From CAZGUG01 sp964529035 (GTDB lineage: Bacteria > Bacillota > Clostridia > Ch29), in NCBI GenBank assembly GCA_964529035.1, contig CAZGUG010000003.1, forward strand, positions 1 to 56,307: a stretch of 56,307 nt of DNA, given 5' to 3'. The translations under genes were made by a program, and so were the position numbers. The notes below the pieces were generated by a model. That model had not been told where the DNA came from and searched no databases. It saw only the letters and a list, made by a program, of their open reading frames with translations. Positions 49,535 to 56,307 of the stretch are shown here, piece by piece. Numbering within the stretch: the stretch's first letter is position 1; each line of letters begins with the position of its first letter.

Positions 49535-50909
49535 TGTCTCCCTCCCTTATTCTTGACAAAACCTTCAGGGCTATTGCACACTCTATCCTTTTCTTTTCCA
49601 TTTCACAACCGATTTTGTAGCTCTTTTTAATACTTCCGGTTGTGTTGTATGAGTTTGCATGACAACCACCGCTGCACCAAAGCCTCGCCCAGCAGCCGCT
49701 GCAGTCTTCCTTGCTGTACACGTGACAGTATCTAAAGGAATCGGATATGTGCCTGTCAAGTTGGCCTTTAAAAACGCTTCCCATTAAAAAGGACTTGTTT
49801 CCGACAAACTGGTGACAAGGATATATGTCCCCTTCCGGGGTAACCGCAAGGTACTGATTACCCGCACCGCAGCCCGAAAGCCTTTTCACCGCGCAGGGAC
49901 CGTTGTACAGGTTCACATTGAAATGATAAAAATTAAACTTTTCCCTTGTCCCTTCCCTCTTTAAACATTCGTCAAACAGCCTGTCATATTCGTTAAGTAT
50001 CCTATCCAAATCCTGTTCCCTTATTGAATAGGGTTCTTCGGGTGTGCACACCACCGGTTCAACCGATACCTCCTTAAAGCCCAGGCCCGCCATGTGAAGG
50101 ACGTCTCTGCAGAAATCCAGGTTTTCTCTGGTAAAGGTTCCCCTCACGTAATAGCTTTTGTCCTTTCTCCTTTGCACAAACCTTCTTATATTATCTGTTA
50201 TGGCGTTATAGCTGCCCGAGCCGTCCCTAAAGCACCTCATCCTGTCATTTACCTCTTGCCTGCCGTCCAGGCTCAGGACGACATTATACATGTTTTCATC
50301 CAGGTATTCAATGGTGCTGCGATCAAGGGCAAGGGCATTGGTTGTAAGTGTGAACTTAATGGTCTTGTTGGATGCACCGGCTTTCTTTCTTGCATAATCC
50401 ACTGTCTTTTTTACCACATCCAGGTTCATAAGTGGCTCTCCGCCGAAAAAGTCTATTTCTATATTACGCCTGCCCTTCGATTTTTCCATAAGGAAGTCCA
50501 CCGCCTTATAGGCGGTATTACAGTCCATTAAAAGCTTGTCTCCGTTAAAATTACCCTGTGACGCAAAGCAGTATCTGCAGTTTAGATTGCAGTCGTGGGC
50601 AACATGCAGGCATAGCGCTTTAACTACGTTATCCTCAAACCTTCGTTTTGCTGTATCTGCATGACGGTCCTCCGAGAACAGAAGCCCTTCCGCCCTTAGC
50701 TGTTTTATCTCCCCTAGGCCTTCTTCTATTTCTTCCTGAGAATATTCGCCCCTCAGCTTGTCCTGTATAAATGCATCATCATATTCCGGATAATAATCAA
50801 GTATCCTGAATACAAGACTGTCCACCACATGGACAGCCCCGCTTGCCACATCCAGCACTATCGGAACTTTGTTTTTAATGTATTTATGTATTAAAGCCAT
50901 TTGTATCAT
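49509..50909 (-). CDS. scfB: Radical SAM/SPASM SCIFF-peptide maturase
   Basis: This 466-residue enzyme makes thioether cross-links in the six-cysteine SCIFF peptide encoded next to it. It has an N-terminal RiPP-recognition-like domain (about 1-90: PIVLDVASGAVHVVDSLVFRIL) and the radical SAM motif CNLNCRYC (Cys107, 111, 114). FFGGEPLMNLDVVK is the SAM-binding segment. The Cys-rich SPASM C-terminus runs from GCGAGNQYLAVTPEGDIYPCHQF to CSGCWARLWCSGGCHANSYN. ATG at 50898-50900, three codons inside the longest frame, is an equally good start. A terminator separates it from the peptide gene. Confidence 0.95.
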   Translation of the reverse strand: MIQMALIHKYIKNKVPIVLDVASGAVHVVDSLVFRILDYYPEYDDAFIQDKLRGEYSQEEIEEGLGEIKQLRAEGLLFSEDRHADTAKRRFEDNVVKALCLHVAHDCNLNCRYCFASQGNFNGDKLLMDCNTAYKAVDFLMEKSKGRRNIEIDFFGGEPLMNLDVVKKTVDYARKKAGASNKTIKFTLTTNALALDRSTIEYLDENMYNVVLSLDGRQEVNDRMRCFRDGSGSYNAITDNIRRFVQRRKDKSYYVRGTFTRENLDFCRDVLHMAGLGFKEVSVEPVVCTPEEPYSIREQDLDRILNEYDRLFDECLKREGTREKFNFYHFNVNLYNGPCAVKRLSGCGAGNQYLAVTPEGDIYPCHQFVGNKSFLMGSVFKGQLDRHISDSFRYCHVYSKEDCSGCWARLWCSGGCHANSYNTTGSIKKSYKIGCEMEKKRIECAIALKVLSRIREGDNANRLQGQ

Positions 50910-50941
50910 CCTGTCGTGTTTACTGTTTTTGATTTTTACTG

Positions 50942-50967
50942 AAAAAAAGCAGCCCGGCTGCTTTTTT
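50942..50967 (-). terminator. Terminator between SCIFF peptide and maturase genes
   Basis: AAAAAAGCAGC / GCTGCTTTTTT (arms 50942-50953 region and 50957-50967) with a CCG loop, right after the peptide stop codon. It is symmetric, with T-runs on both strands. It probably makes the peptide mRNA far more abundant than the maturase. Confidence 0.88.
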
Positions 50968-50968
50968 A

Positions 50969-51109
50969 TTACCTGTTCTCACATTCCTGATTTGCAACGG
51001 TACATGAGGTCTTGCATGCGGACTGGCATGAAGACTGGCATTCTCCACAGCCGCCCTTGTCGGCAGTATCTTTAAATATTGCTCCTACTATTGTCTTTAT
51101 GTACTTCAT
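50969..51109 (-). CDS. scfA: SCIFF ribosomal peptide precursor (six cysteines)
   Basis: This 46-residue precursor of the SCIFF family is almost universal in Clostridia. The N-terminal leader MKYIKTIVGAIFKDTADKGG precedes a core with six cysteines at positions 21, 24, 28, 32, 36 and 43 (CGECQSSCQSACKTSC). Cross-linking to Thr or Ser/Ala-type residues by the adjacent radical SAM enzyme gives a thioether peptide of unknown role. The start is ATG 51107-51109 after AGGAGGGGG. An extended -10 promoter lies about 60 bp upstream. Confidence 0.96.
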   Translation of the reverse strand: MKYIKTIVGAIFKDTADKGGCGECQSSCQSACKTSCTVANQECENR

Positions 51110-51168
51110 GTCGTTACCCCCTCCTGATAGTTGGCGCTTTTTTAATCGACCTGTTTATTACCTTTAAA

Positions 51169-51177
51169 ATTATAGCA
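51169..51177 (-). promoter_or_regulatory. Extended -10 promoter of scfA
   Basis: TGC-TATAAT (TATAAT at 51169-51174, TGn at 51175-51177). The -35 region is poor (TTTTAA), as is usual for extended -10 promoters. Confidence 0.6.
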
Positions 51178-51207
51178 CATGAAAGTTATTATTAAAAGCA
51201 GTTTTCT

Positions 51208-51597
51208 TTACCTTGTAAGGTTTATTCCTATCATTCCTCCGATAGCCCCTACCAGTATTCCCAAAACAACCTTCGAAAAAATATACCTGTCAAAGGTAAA
51301 ACCCTCCACCGCTATCCAGCTGACTATAAGAATAACCCCGATAAACAGAACTCCGCAGATGATACCGTAAAGCCAGCCCCTGGCCTTGGACCTTACAGCA
51401 GCACCGGCCCCGGAAATTGCAAGCCCGATTATTATTATTCCCTGGGTCACAGTAGGTACAATGGCTTCCGAAAGGCGTGTATATGTAACAAGAACTGCAA
51501 GCAGCAAAAAGCATATCAACGAAAAACCATACCCAATTCCTACGGATTTAAGAATAATGGACATCCTTAACCTATTATCCCCCCGGTTGTCCTTCAT
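51208..51597 (-). CDS. TIGR04086-family membrane protein
   Basis: This 129-residue protein has four hydrophobic segments (about 20-42, 50-68, 73-95 and 108-128), Gly-rich at the ends (VVLGILVGAIGGMIGINL). It matches the clostridial TIGR04086 family, which nearly always lies next to the SCIFF peptide gene or yajC, as here. Function unknown; it may serve the SCIFF peptide. RBS is GGAGG before ATG 51595-51597. Confidence 0.85.
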   Translation of the reverse strand: MKDNRGDNRLRMSIILKSVGIGYGFSLICFLLLAVLVTYTRLSEAIVPTVTQGIIIIGLAISGAGAAVRSKARGWLYGIICGVLFIGVILIVSWIAVEGFTFDRYIFSKVVLGILVGAIGGMIGINLTR

Positions 51598-51659
51598 AAT
51601 AATCCCTCCAAAATATTTTTCTTATGACAAACTTATGCTTAGTTACAAATTTTATGACT

Positions 51660-51807
51660 GTAAAGTGAAACTTCCGCCGCAGAAGCGGTTTTCTACTGCG
51701 GCGGTTAGTTGAACAAACCCTGGTATTTAGCGTCGGTTCAAGCCGGAAGGCGAGATTACCGACGCTTATATCGAGGGTAAAGTGAAACTTCCGCCGCAGA
51801 AGCGGTT
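51660..51807. repeat. 31-bp direct repeat flanking a hairpin-rich 86-bp spacer
   Basis: Identical 31-bp copies start at 51660 and 51777 (each beginning GTAAAGTGAAACTTCCGCCG). Copy 1 plus its right flank forms a 9-bp hairpin (CCGCCGCAG / CTGCGGCGG, 51674-51705 region). The spacer holds a second hairpin, AGCGTCGGT / ACCGACGCT (about 51729-51767), and a third, GACCTCT / GAGGGGTC, lies at about 51817-51836. There is no ORF in it and it interrupts the TIGR04086-yajC gap. It looks like a scar or miniature element, or an RNA. Confidence 0.7.
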
Positions 51808-51850
51808 GTTATTTGAGACCTCTACCGGGAGGGGTCAGGTTTGCCTTTAT

Positions 51851-51883
51851 AAAAAAAAAGAGCATTGTTTAAATGCTCTTTTT
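51851..51883 (-). terminator. Rho-independent terminator after yajC
   Basis: AAAAAGAGCAT / ATGCTCTTTTT (51855-51865, 51873-51883, 7-nt loop) followed by nine T in total on the minus strand, just after the yajC stop. Confidence 0.9.
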
Positions 51884-51887
51884 CTGT

Positions 51888-52166
51888 CTATTCGTCTTTA
51901 TCCACCACGCTGCCTATTGCCCACTTGGCAAGCTTAAGTTTTACCCTGTCTGATCCGACCTCAACCACAACGATGTCTTCCTTGACGGATATTAGCTTGC
52001 CCATTATGCCCCCAATTGTTACAACCTGGTCACCTTCATTGAGGTTCGCTCTCATCTCCCTTATTTTCTTTTCCTTTTTTCTCTGAGGGGCTATCAATAA
52101 GAAATAAAATACAACCAATAGTATTATTGGCAAACCGAACGATTGAATAAACTGCTCCACCTGCAT
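51888..52166 (-). CDS. yajC: Preprotein translocase subunit YajC
   Basis: This 92-residue accessory subunit of the Sec translocase, associated with SecD/SecF, has one transmembrane segment at about 10-25 (LPIILLVVFYFLLIAPQRKKEKKI, with the diagnostic IAPQRKK). A small cytoplasmic beta-barrel follows (LNEGDQVVTIGGIMGKLISVKED). It lies downstream of tgt, and a terminator follows. Confidence 0.95.
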   Translation of the reverse strand: MQVEQFIQSFGLPIILLVVFYFLLIAPQRKKEKKIREMRANLNEGDQVVTIGGIMGKLISVKEDIVVVEVGSDRVKLKLAKWAIGSVVDKDE

Positions 52167-52238
52167 TCCTCCTTTAAAATAATCTTCCCCTTTATATTCT
52201 CCAAAAACCTGATAATTCCTCTATAATTACTTTTTTGT

Positions 52239-53351
52239 TTAGTATCCGTATCTTTCAAAAAATTCATCCCTGAATTCTGGCAGTCGGTCCTCAAGTATTG
52301 CTTCTTTTATTTTGCCCATAAGACCCAGTGTAAAATACAGGTTGTGGTATGTGGTCAGCCTTAAACCCAGTATTTCGTCAGCTTTAAGCAGATGCCTGAT
52401 ATACGCCCTTGAGTAATTTGTGCATGTGCAGCAGTCACACTCCGGGTCAAGGGGAGAAAAATCCTCGGCGTAAACAGCATTTCTTACCACCACCCTGCCC
52501 CTTGATGTCATTGCGGTGCCGTTCCTTGCAATCCTGGTCTGTAGTACGCAGTCAAACATGTCTATTCCCCTTATTACTCCTTCTATCAGGGCATCGGGAC
52601 TGCCGACCCCCATCAGGTACCTCGGTTTGCCGCCGGGCATAAGCGGCACAGTTTCTTCAAGCATGCTGTACATAATATCTTTGGGCTCCCCCACACTTAA
52701 TCCTCCCACCGCATATCCGGGAAATCCCAGCGATGTTATCTGCCTGGCGCTTTCCTTTCTCAGGTCCTTGTAAACCGAACCCTGAACAATTCCGAACAGG
52801 GCTTGGGTTTTAGTATTCCTATGCGCCTCCAGGCACCTTTCGGCCCACTTTGCCGTAATCTCCATGGAATTCCTTGCGTATTCATAATCGCACGGATATG
52901 GAGGACATTCGTCAAAGGCCATTATTATGTCAGCTCCTAGGGCATTCTGAATTTCCACAGCTTTTTCCGGGGATATAAAGTGCCCGGACCCGTCAATGTG
53001 AGAGCGAAAGTGCACGCCCTCATCGCTTATTTCTCTCAAATCTCCCAGGCTGAATACCTGAAAACCACCGCTGTCTGTAAGTATCGACCTGTCCCAGCTC
53101 ATAAAGCTGTGCAGTCCGCCCGCCCGCTTAATGAGTTCATGCCCCGGACGCAGATAAAGATGATATGTATTTCCCAGGATTATTTGTGCTCCCACGCTTT
53201 TCAGTTCTTCGGGCGTCATGGCCTTTACGGTGCCCCGGGTACCCACCGGCATGAAAACAGGGGTATTTATCACTCCATGGGGAGTCTTAAGCTCCCCCAG
53301 CCTTGCGCCCGTCCTTTTACATTCCTTAAGTACCCTAAACTCCAGCGCCAT
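52239..53351 (-). CDS. tgt: Queuine tRNA-ribosyltransferase (Tgt)
   Basis: This 370-residue TIM-barrel enzyme exchanges guanine-34 for preQ1 in GUN-decoding tRNAs. It shows ILTDSGGFQVFSL with Asp93, the substrate motif GADIIMAFDECPPYP, GGLSVGEP, LMGVGSPDALIEGVIRGIDMFDC with the nucleophile Asp, and the zinc site CDCCTCTNYSRAYIRHL. It is followed by yajC and preceded by queA, the usual Firmicutes order. Confidence 0.97.
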   Translation of the reverse strand: MALEFRVLKECKRTGARLGELKTPHGVINTPVFMPVGTRGTVKAMTPEELKSVGAQIILGNTYHLYLRPGHELIKRAGGLHSFMSWDRSILTDSGGFQVFSLGDLREISDEGVHFRSHIDGSGHFISPEKAVEIQNALGADIIMAFDECPPYPCDYEYARNSMEITAKWAERCLEAHRNTKTQALFGIVQGSVYKDLRKESARQITSLGFPGYAVGGLSVGEPKDIMYSMLEETVPLMPGGKPRYLMGVGSPDALIEGVIRGIDMFDCVLQTRIARNGTAMTSRGRVVVRNAVYAEDFSPLDPECDCCTCTNYSRAYIRHLLKADEILGLRLTTYHNLYFTLGLMGKIKEAILEDRLPEFRDEFFERYGY

Positions 53352-53373
53352 ACCAACCTCCTGTAAAAAACCT

Positions 53374-54396
53374 TCATATAATTAACATAGCGTCTCCAAA
53401 GCTGAAAAACCTGTATTTTTCTTCCACTGCCACCCTGTAGGCCTCCATGACGTTTTCCCTGCCGGCAAAGGCGCTAACCAGCATAATAAGAGTGGATTCG
53501 GGCAAATGAAAATTGGTTAACAAACCGCCAATTATTTTAAAGCTGTAGCCGGGGTATATGAATATATCGGTCCATCCGTCCCCCGCCGTTATTTCCTTTC
53601 CTGCCGCCGCCGTTTCCAGGGTCCGGCAGCAGGTGGTCCCCACCGCTATAATTCTGCCCCCATTCTGTATCGCATGGTTAATGGTCCGGCATGCAGTATC
53701 TTCAATACGGTAGTACTCGGAGTGCATTACGTGGTTTTCCACTTCTTTTGTTTTTACCGGCCGGAAGGTCCCCAACCCCACGTGTAGTGTGATGTATGCG
53801 GTTTTTACCCCTTTTCGTTCAATGGTGTCAAGCAGGTCCCGTGTAAAATGCAGCCCCGCCGTCGGAGCTGCAGCAGACCCGTCTTCCTTCGAGTAGACTG
53901 TCTGATACCTTTCCGGGTCGTCCAGTTTTTCCTTAATATAGGGCGGAAGCGGCATTGTACCGAGCTCTTCCAGCACATTTTCAAAAACGCCGGAATACTT
54001 AAAGCTTACTATTCTGCCGCCGGCAGGGGTGTTTTCCACCACCCGTGCAGCCAGCCGGCCTTCTCCGAATACAAATTCTGTACCAATTTTAGCACGTCTG
54101 CCCGGCTTAACCAGCACTTCCCACAGGTCCTTTCCTGTCCTTTTCAATAAAACAAATTCTATTCTGCCTCCGGTTTGTTTCCTTCGCCCGATAAGCCGGG
54201 CGGGTATAACCCTCGTGTCGTTTAATACAAGGCAGTCTCCCGGCCTTACGTATTCTGTCAAATTCCTGAATACCCGGTGCGTTATACTTCCCGTTTTTCT
54301 GCCAAGTATCATAAGCCGGGACATATCCCTTTGGTCCAGGGGTTTCTGTGCGATCAACCCTTCGGGAAGGTCGTAATAAAAGTCCTTCGCCTTCAA
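53374..54396 (-). CDS. queA: S-adenosylmethionine:tRNA ribosyltransferase-isomerase QueA
   Basis: This 340-residue enzyme adds the epoxycyclopentane-diol ring, derived from SAM, to preQ1 in tRNA. It starts KAKDFYYDLPEGLIAQKPLDQRDMSRLM and shows LNDTRVIPARL, LPPYIKEKLDDPERYQTVYSKEDGSAAAPTAGLHFT, TLHVGLGTFRPV and NFHLPESTLIMLVSAF. I choose TTG 54394-54396 because the family begins at this point. The longer frame overlaps the upstream spoIID gene by 14 bases. Confidence 0.95.
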   Translation of the reverse strand: MKAKDFYYDLPEGLIAQKPLDQRDMSRLMILGRKTGSITHRVFRNLTEYVRPGDCLVLNDTRVIPARLIGRRKQTGGRIEFVLLKRTGKDLWEVLVKPGRRAKIGTEFVFGEGRLAARVVENTPAGGRIVSFKYSGVFENVLEELGTMPLPPYIKEKLDDPERYQTVYSKEDGSAAAPTAGLHFTRDLLDTIERKGVKTAYITLHVGLGTFRPVKTKEVENHVMHSEYYRIEDTACRTINHAIQNGGRIIAVGTTCCRTLETAAAGKEITAGDGWTDIFIYPGYSFKIIGGLLTNFHLPESTLIMLVSAFAGRENVMEAYRVAVEEKYRFFSFGDAMLII

Positions 54397-54415
54397 AATA
54401 TTTTCATTCCTTCCT

Positions 54416-56047
54416 TCACTGTACAACACAACCCTGATAATAGTATTCTAAAATTTCCTTATGGCTATACCCCGCCTCGGCCATTCCCTTTGCGCCCCAC
54501 TGGCTCATGCCGAGACCGTGTCCCCAGCCTTTTCCCCTGAATATAAACCGGGTGGGGAATTTGTTTATGGTTGAATGATTCCTGCTGCTTCTTACCGTCA
54601 GCACATCAGGGCCATCATCCAACGTCTTAATACCGGATGCATTAACCGCTTTTGTATGGGCCGCCGCAACCTTCTGTACCTGCTGTCCCACCTCACCCAG
54701 CACAAACAGGTCGGCATCCGTATCTACGGTAAACAGGGTGCTCTTTAAATCATTATACCCGAAAATCGCCCTGCTTCTCTCCTTCTCCAGTACGGTACTG
54801 CCCCTTGAACCCTGTATGGTCAGTGCCAGGGACCTCCCGGCCGGCGTATAGCTTTCAACCTGTATATCCTGAATACTACCGATACTGATACCATGCTGTG
54901 CCAGTACCGTACTTATCTGCTGGCTTGTATAAACCCTCTCCCAGCTTTCATGGGGAGACCCGGAATCAAAACTGTCATCCACCGCTTTTATGTAAGGCAG
55001 CGAAATACTCCATACGTTTTCGGCATTTTCTGTATGACCGCCGCTGCTGGCATGGTAGAATGCAGCAATGGGACTGCCCTCATAATATATCAGTTGACCT
55101 ACGGTTTCATCCACCGCAGCATTGGTAGACGGGCTCTCGCTGTCAAATCCACCGTAAACCTGGCAGTCCGTTCCAGAGCACACGTCAAAACCCAGGGGAC
55201 CGTGCTTTCCAATATTTACCACCGCAAAATTTCTTGCAGCCACCGCCTGGGCTTTAAGCGCTTCCATATGCCAGGACGGGCTGACTTCCCTCGGTACCAC
55301 TCCGTACAGATAATGCTTAAGAGGCAGGGAATTGACAACCGTTATGTTACCGCCGTTTTGCCTTTTAAACTCAATACTGCCTCTGAACCTTTTGCCGTCC
55401 ACTCTTATTATACCCTCATCCAGAGGCCTGGCAATAAAAAATTCGTCTCCGCCTTCATACATAAATACTACCTTTCCTCTTTGGTCATTGACCTGCAGCC
55501 GCCCCTCATACGGATAAACCGGATATATGTCGAATTTCCCGCCAATCCTGTCTGCCAGTTCGCATTTTTTACGCTCCATTTCCTGAATGCCGGTATACCT
55601 GCCGGTCCATACCCTCCATCCGTTATCATAGGCGATATATCCTTCCAGACCCTTATTAGATATTTCCTGCAGCAAATCATATGCTTTCTGCAGGTCGGCA
55701 CAGGGCTCAGAAATCTGCAAATGATAGGGCCCAAAGTCTACATCCGAAGGAGACCCTGTCCCCTGTCCTACCTCTATAAGCAGCCCGTTTTTATCGGTAA
55801 AAAAGCTGTCCTTTCTTACAAAAATGCCGGATTTGCCGGTATGGGTGTAAAGACTTATAAAACCGCTACCGGTATCATATCCGAATTCTATCCCGCTGTC
55901 CGAACCAATTGATACTGCAGCCGGGGCTGTGGTATCAAATTTAAGTCCTACCCTTATGGTCTCCTGAGCGCCGGCCTCTACCCCGGGTGCAGTGCAGGTA
56001 AATATAATTACTATTACAGCAAGCATAACTACCATTTTATTTCCCAT
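54416..56047 (-). CDS. SpoIID/LytB-domain protein
   Basis: This protein of about 543 residues has a signal peptide (GNKMVVMLAVIVIIFTCTAPGVEA) and SPOR-like segments in the first 180 residues. The SpoIID/LytB domain starts near residue 215: IRVDGKRFRGSIEF, SLPLKHYLYGVVPREVSPSWHMEALKAQAVAARNFAV, FYHASSGGHTENAENVW and GWGHGLGMSQWGAKGMAEAGYSHKEILEYYY. SpoIID is a lytic transglycosylase for engulfment in sporulation. LytB-type relatives enhance amidases, and this one is larger than classical SpoIID, so it may be the non-sporulation form. The start is ATG 56045-56047, six bases after GGGAGGG. Confidence 0.9.
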   Translation of the reverse strand: MGNKMVVMLAVIVIIFTCTAPGVEAGAQETIRVGLKFDTTAPAAVSIGSDSGIEFGYDTGSGFISLYTHTGKSGIFVRKDSFFTDKNGLLIEVGQGTGSPSDVDFGPYHLQISEPCADLQKAYDLLQEISNKGLEGYIAYDNGWRVWTGRYTGIQEMERKKCELADRIGGKFDIYPVYPYEGRLQVNDQRGKVVFMYEGGDEFFIARPLDEGIIRVDGKRFRGSIEFKRQNGGNITVVNSLPLKHYLYGVVPREVSPSWHMEALKAQAVAARNFAVVNIGKHGPLGFDVCSGTDCQVYGGFDSESPSTNAAVDETVGQLIYYEGSPIAAFYHASSGGHTENAENVWSISLPYIKAVDDSFDSGSPHESWERVYTSQQISTVLAQHGISIGSIQDIQVESYTPAGRSLALTIQGSRGSTVLEKERSRAIFGYNDLKSTLFTVDTDADLFVLGEVGQQVQKVAAAHTKAVNASGIKTLDDGPDVLTVRSSRNHSTINKFPTRFIFRGKGWGHGLGMSQWGAKGMAEAGYSHKEILEYYYQGCVVQ

Positions 56048-56307
56048 AAACAACCCTCCCGTGCATTGTACATTCTAAATAATTCGACAACAAACCCTAT
56101 ACTCCTTTTTATTGCTTATATTTTCGACCCTATGCAGCACCAACTTCTTAAAAGCTTGTATCAACCCCAAAACCGGATACGATATACAGCGATTATCAGT
56201 GAACAATTCGTATTACGTGGCTAATATTCAATTCTGCGTACGTATACTTTGGTTTTGGGTTAAAATATAGCTAATTGATTGTAATGGTCTGTGTTTTCGT
56301 ATAAAAT
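56048..56307. other. A+T-rich intergenic stretch at the right edge
   Basis: No convincing gene, RNA or promoter pair was found in these 260 bp. It contains the RBS of the SpoIID-like gene, and presumably its promoter and the end of whatever precedes it on the minus strand. Confidence 0.6.

Noticed and set aside
56047..56110. Short leader ORF (about 18 codons) overlapping the SpoIID gene start
   Set aside because: AAAAGGAG and a TTG exist, but nothing else supports translation.

Overview
The window looks like a chromosomal segment from an anaerobic, spore-forming-type member of the Firmicutes, class Clostridia (Thermoanaerobacterales or Peptococcaceae-like). The evidence is gene content and order rather than any single marker. 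It carries alaS-ireB-ruvX-DUF1292-fur-mltG, hisS-aspS-6S RNA-tcdA, the queA-tgt-yajC-SCIFF-secDF-recJ-relA-dtd-hemZ block, T-box leaders, an oxygen-sensitive CoA-dehydratase activase set and a SpoIID/LytB protein. By eye G+C is a little under one half. Almost everything is read from the minus strand. Only a secreted CAP-domain gene, a zinc-ribbon gene and a Crp/Fnr regulator are on the plus strand. I see no tRNA, rRNA, CRISPR array, intact insertion sequence or prophage.

Layout, left to right. Positions 1-9.9 kb hold the distal part of the alaS-type cluster: mltG (cut by the window edge), a YlbF-family gene, a two-gene LysO lysine exporter, RNase J, Fur, a class III aminotransferase, a DUF1292 gene, ruvX, a ferredoxin-tailed aldo/keto reductase, a phosphatase-like membrane protein and ireB. 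Positions 10-13.1 kb hold alaS with a T-box leader and consensus promoter. Positions 13.1-18.2 kb hold an AI-2E family permease, a short membrane-anchored protein, a PRC-barrel protein and the iscR-iscS-iscU-mnmA operon (Fe-S assembly plus tRNA 2-thiolation). Positions 18.2-25.1 kb hold a sugar-nucleotide transferase, the CAP protein, a DUF3343 protein, threonine aldolase and a three-gene activase operon. Positions 25.3-34.5 kb hold the zinc-ribbon and Crp genes, MgtE, a diguanylate cyclase, RarA, an ornithine/alanine-type racemase, an FMN alpha-hydroxy-acid oxidase, GlyA and TcdA. Positions 34.5-38.5 kb hold 6S RNA, a hidden selenocysteine glutaredoxin, aspS and hisS under one T-box. Positions 38.5-56 kb hold HemZ, a 59-residue HTH-like protein, an MBL hydrolase, Dtd, RelA/SpoT, RecJ, LapA, SecF, SecD, a gamma carbonic anhydrase, the SCIFF maturase and its peptide, a TIGR04086 membrane protein, YajC, Tgt, QueA and SpoIID.

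The most notable find is a 75-codon glutaredoxin at 34846-35073 that ordinary ORF calling misses. Its redox motif is U-P-H-C, with an in-frame TGA at the first cysteine position. A hairpin fitting the bacterial SECIS rules starts 16 nt after that TGA. Other points worth a second look are a 31-bp direct repeat around a hairpin-rich spacer at 51.66-51.81 kb, and long and short forms of a GGGGACA/TGTCCCC element in front of alaS and threonine aldolase. There is also a 44-codon ORF with a molbindin-like start and a terminator inside it, and a large phosphatase-fold membrane protein that appears to have lost metal-binding residues.
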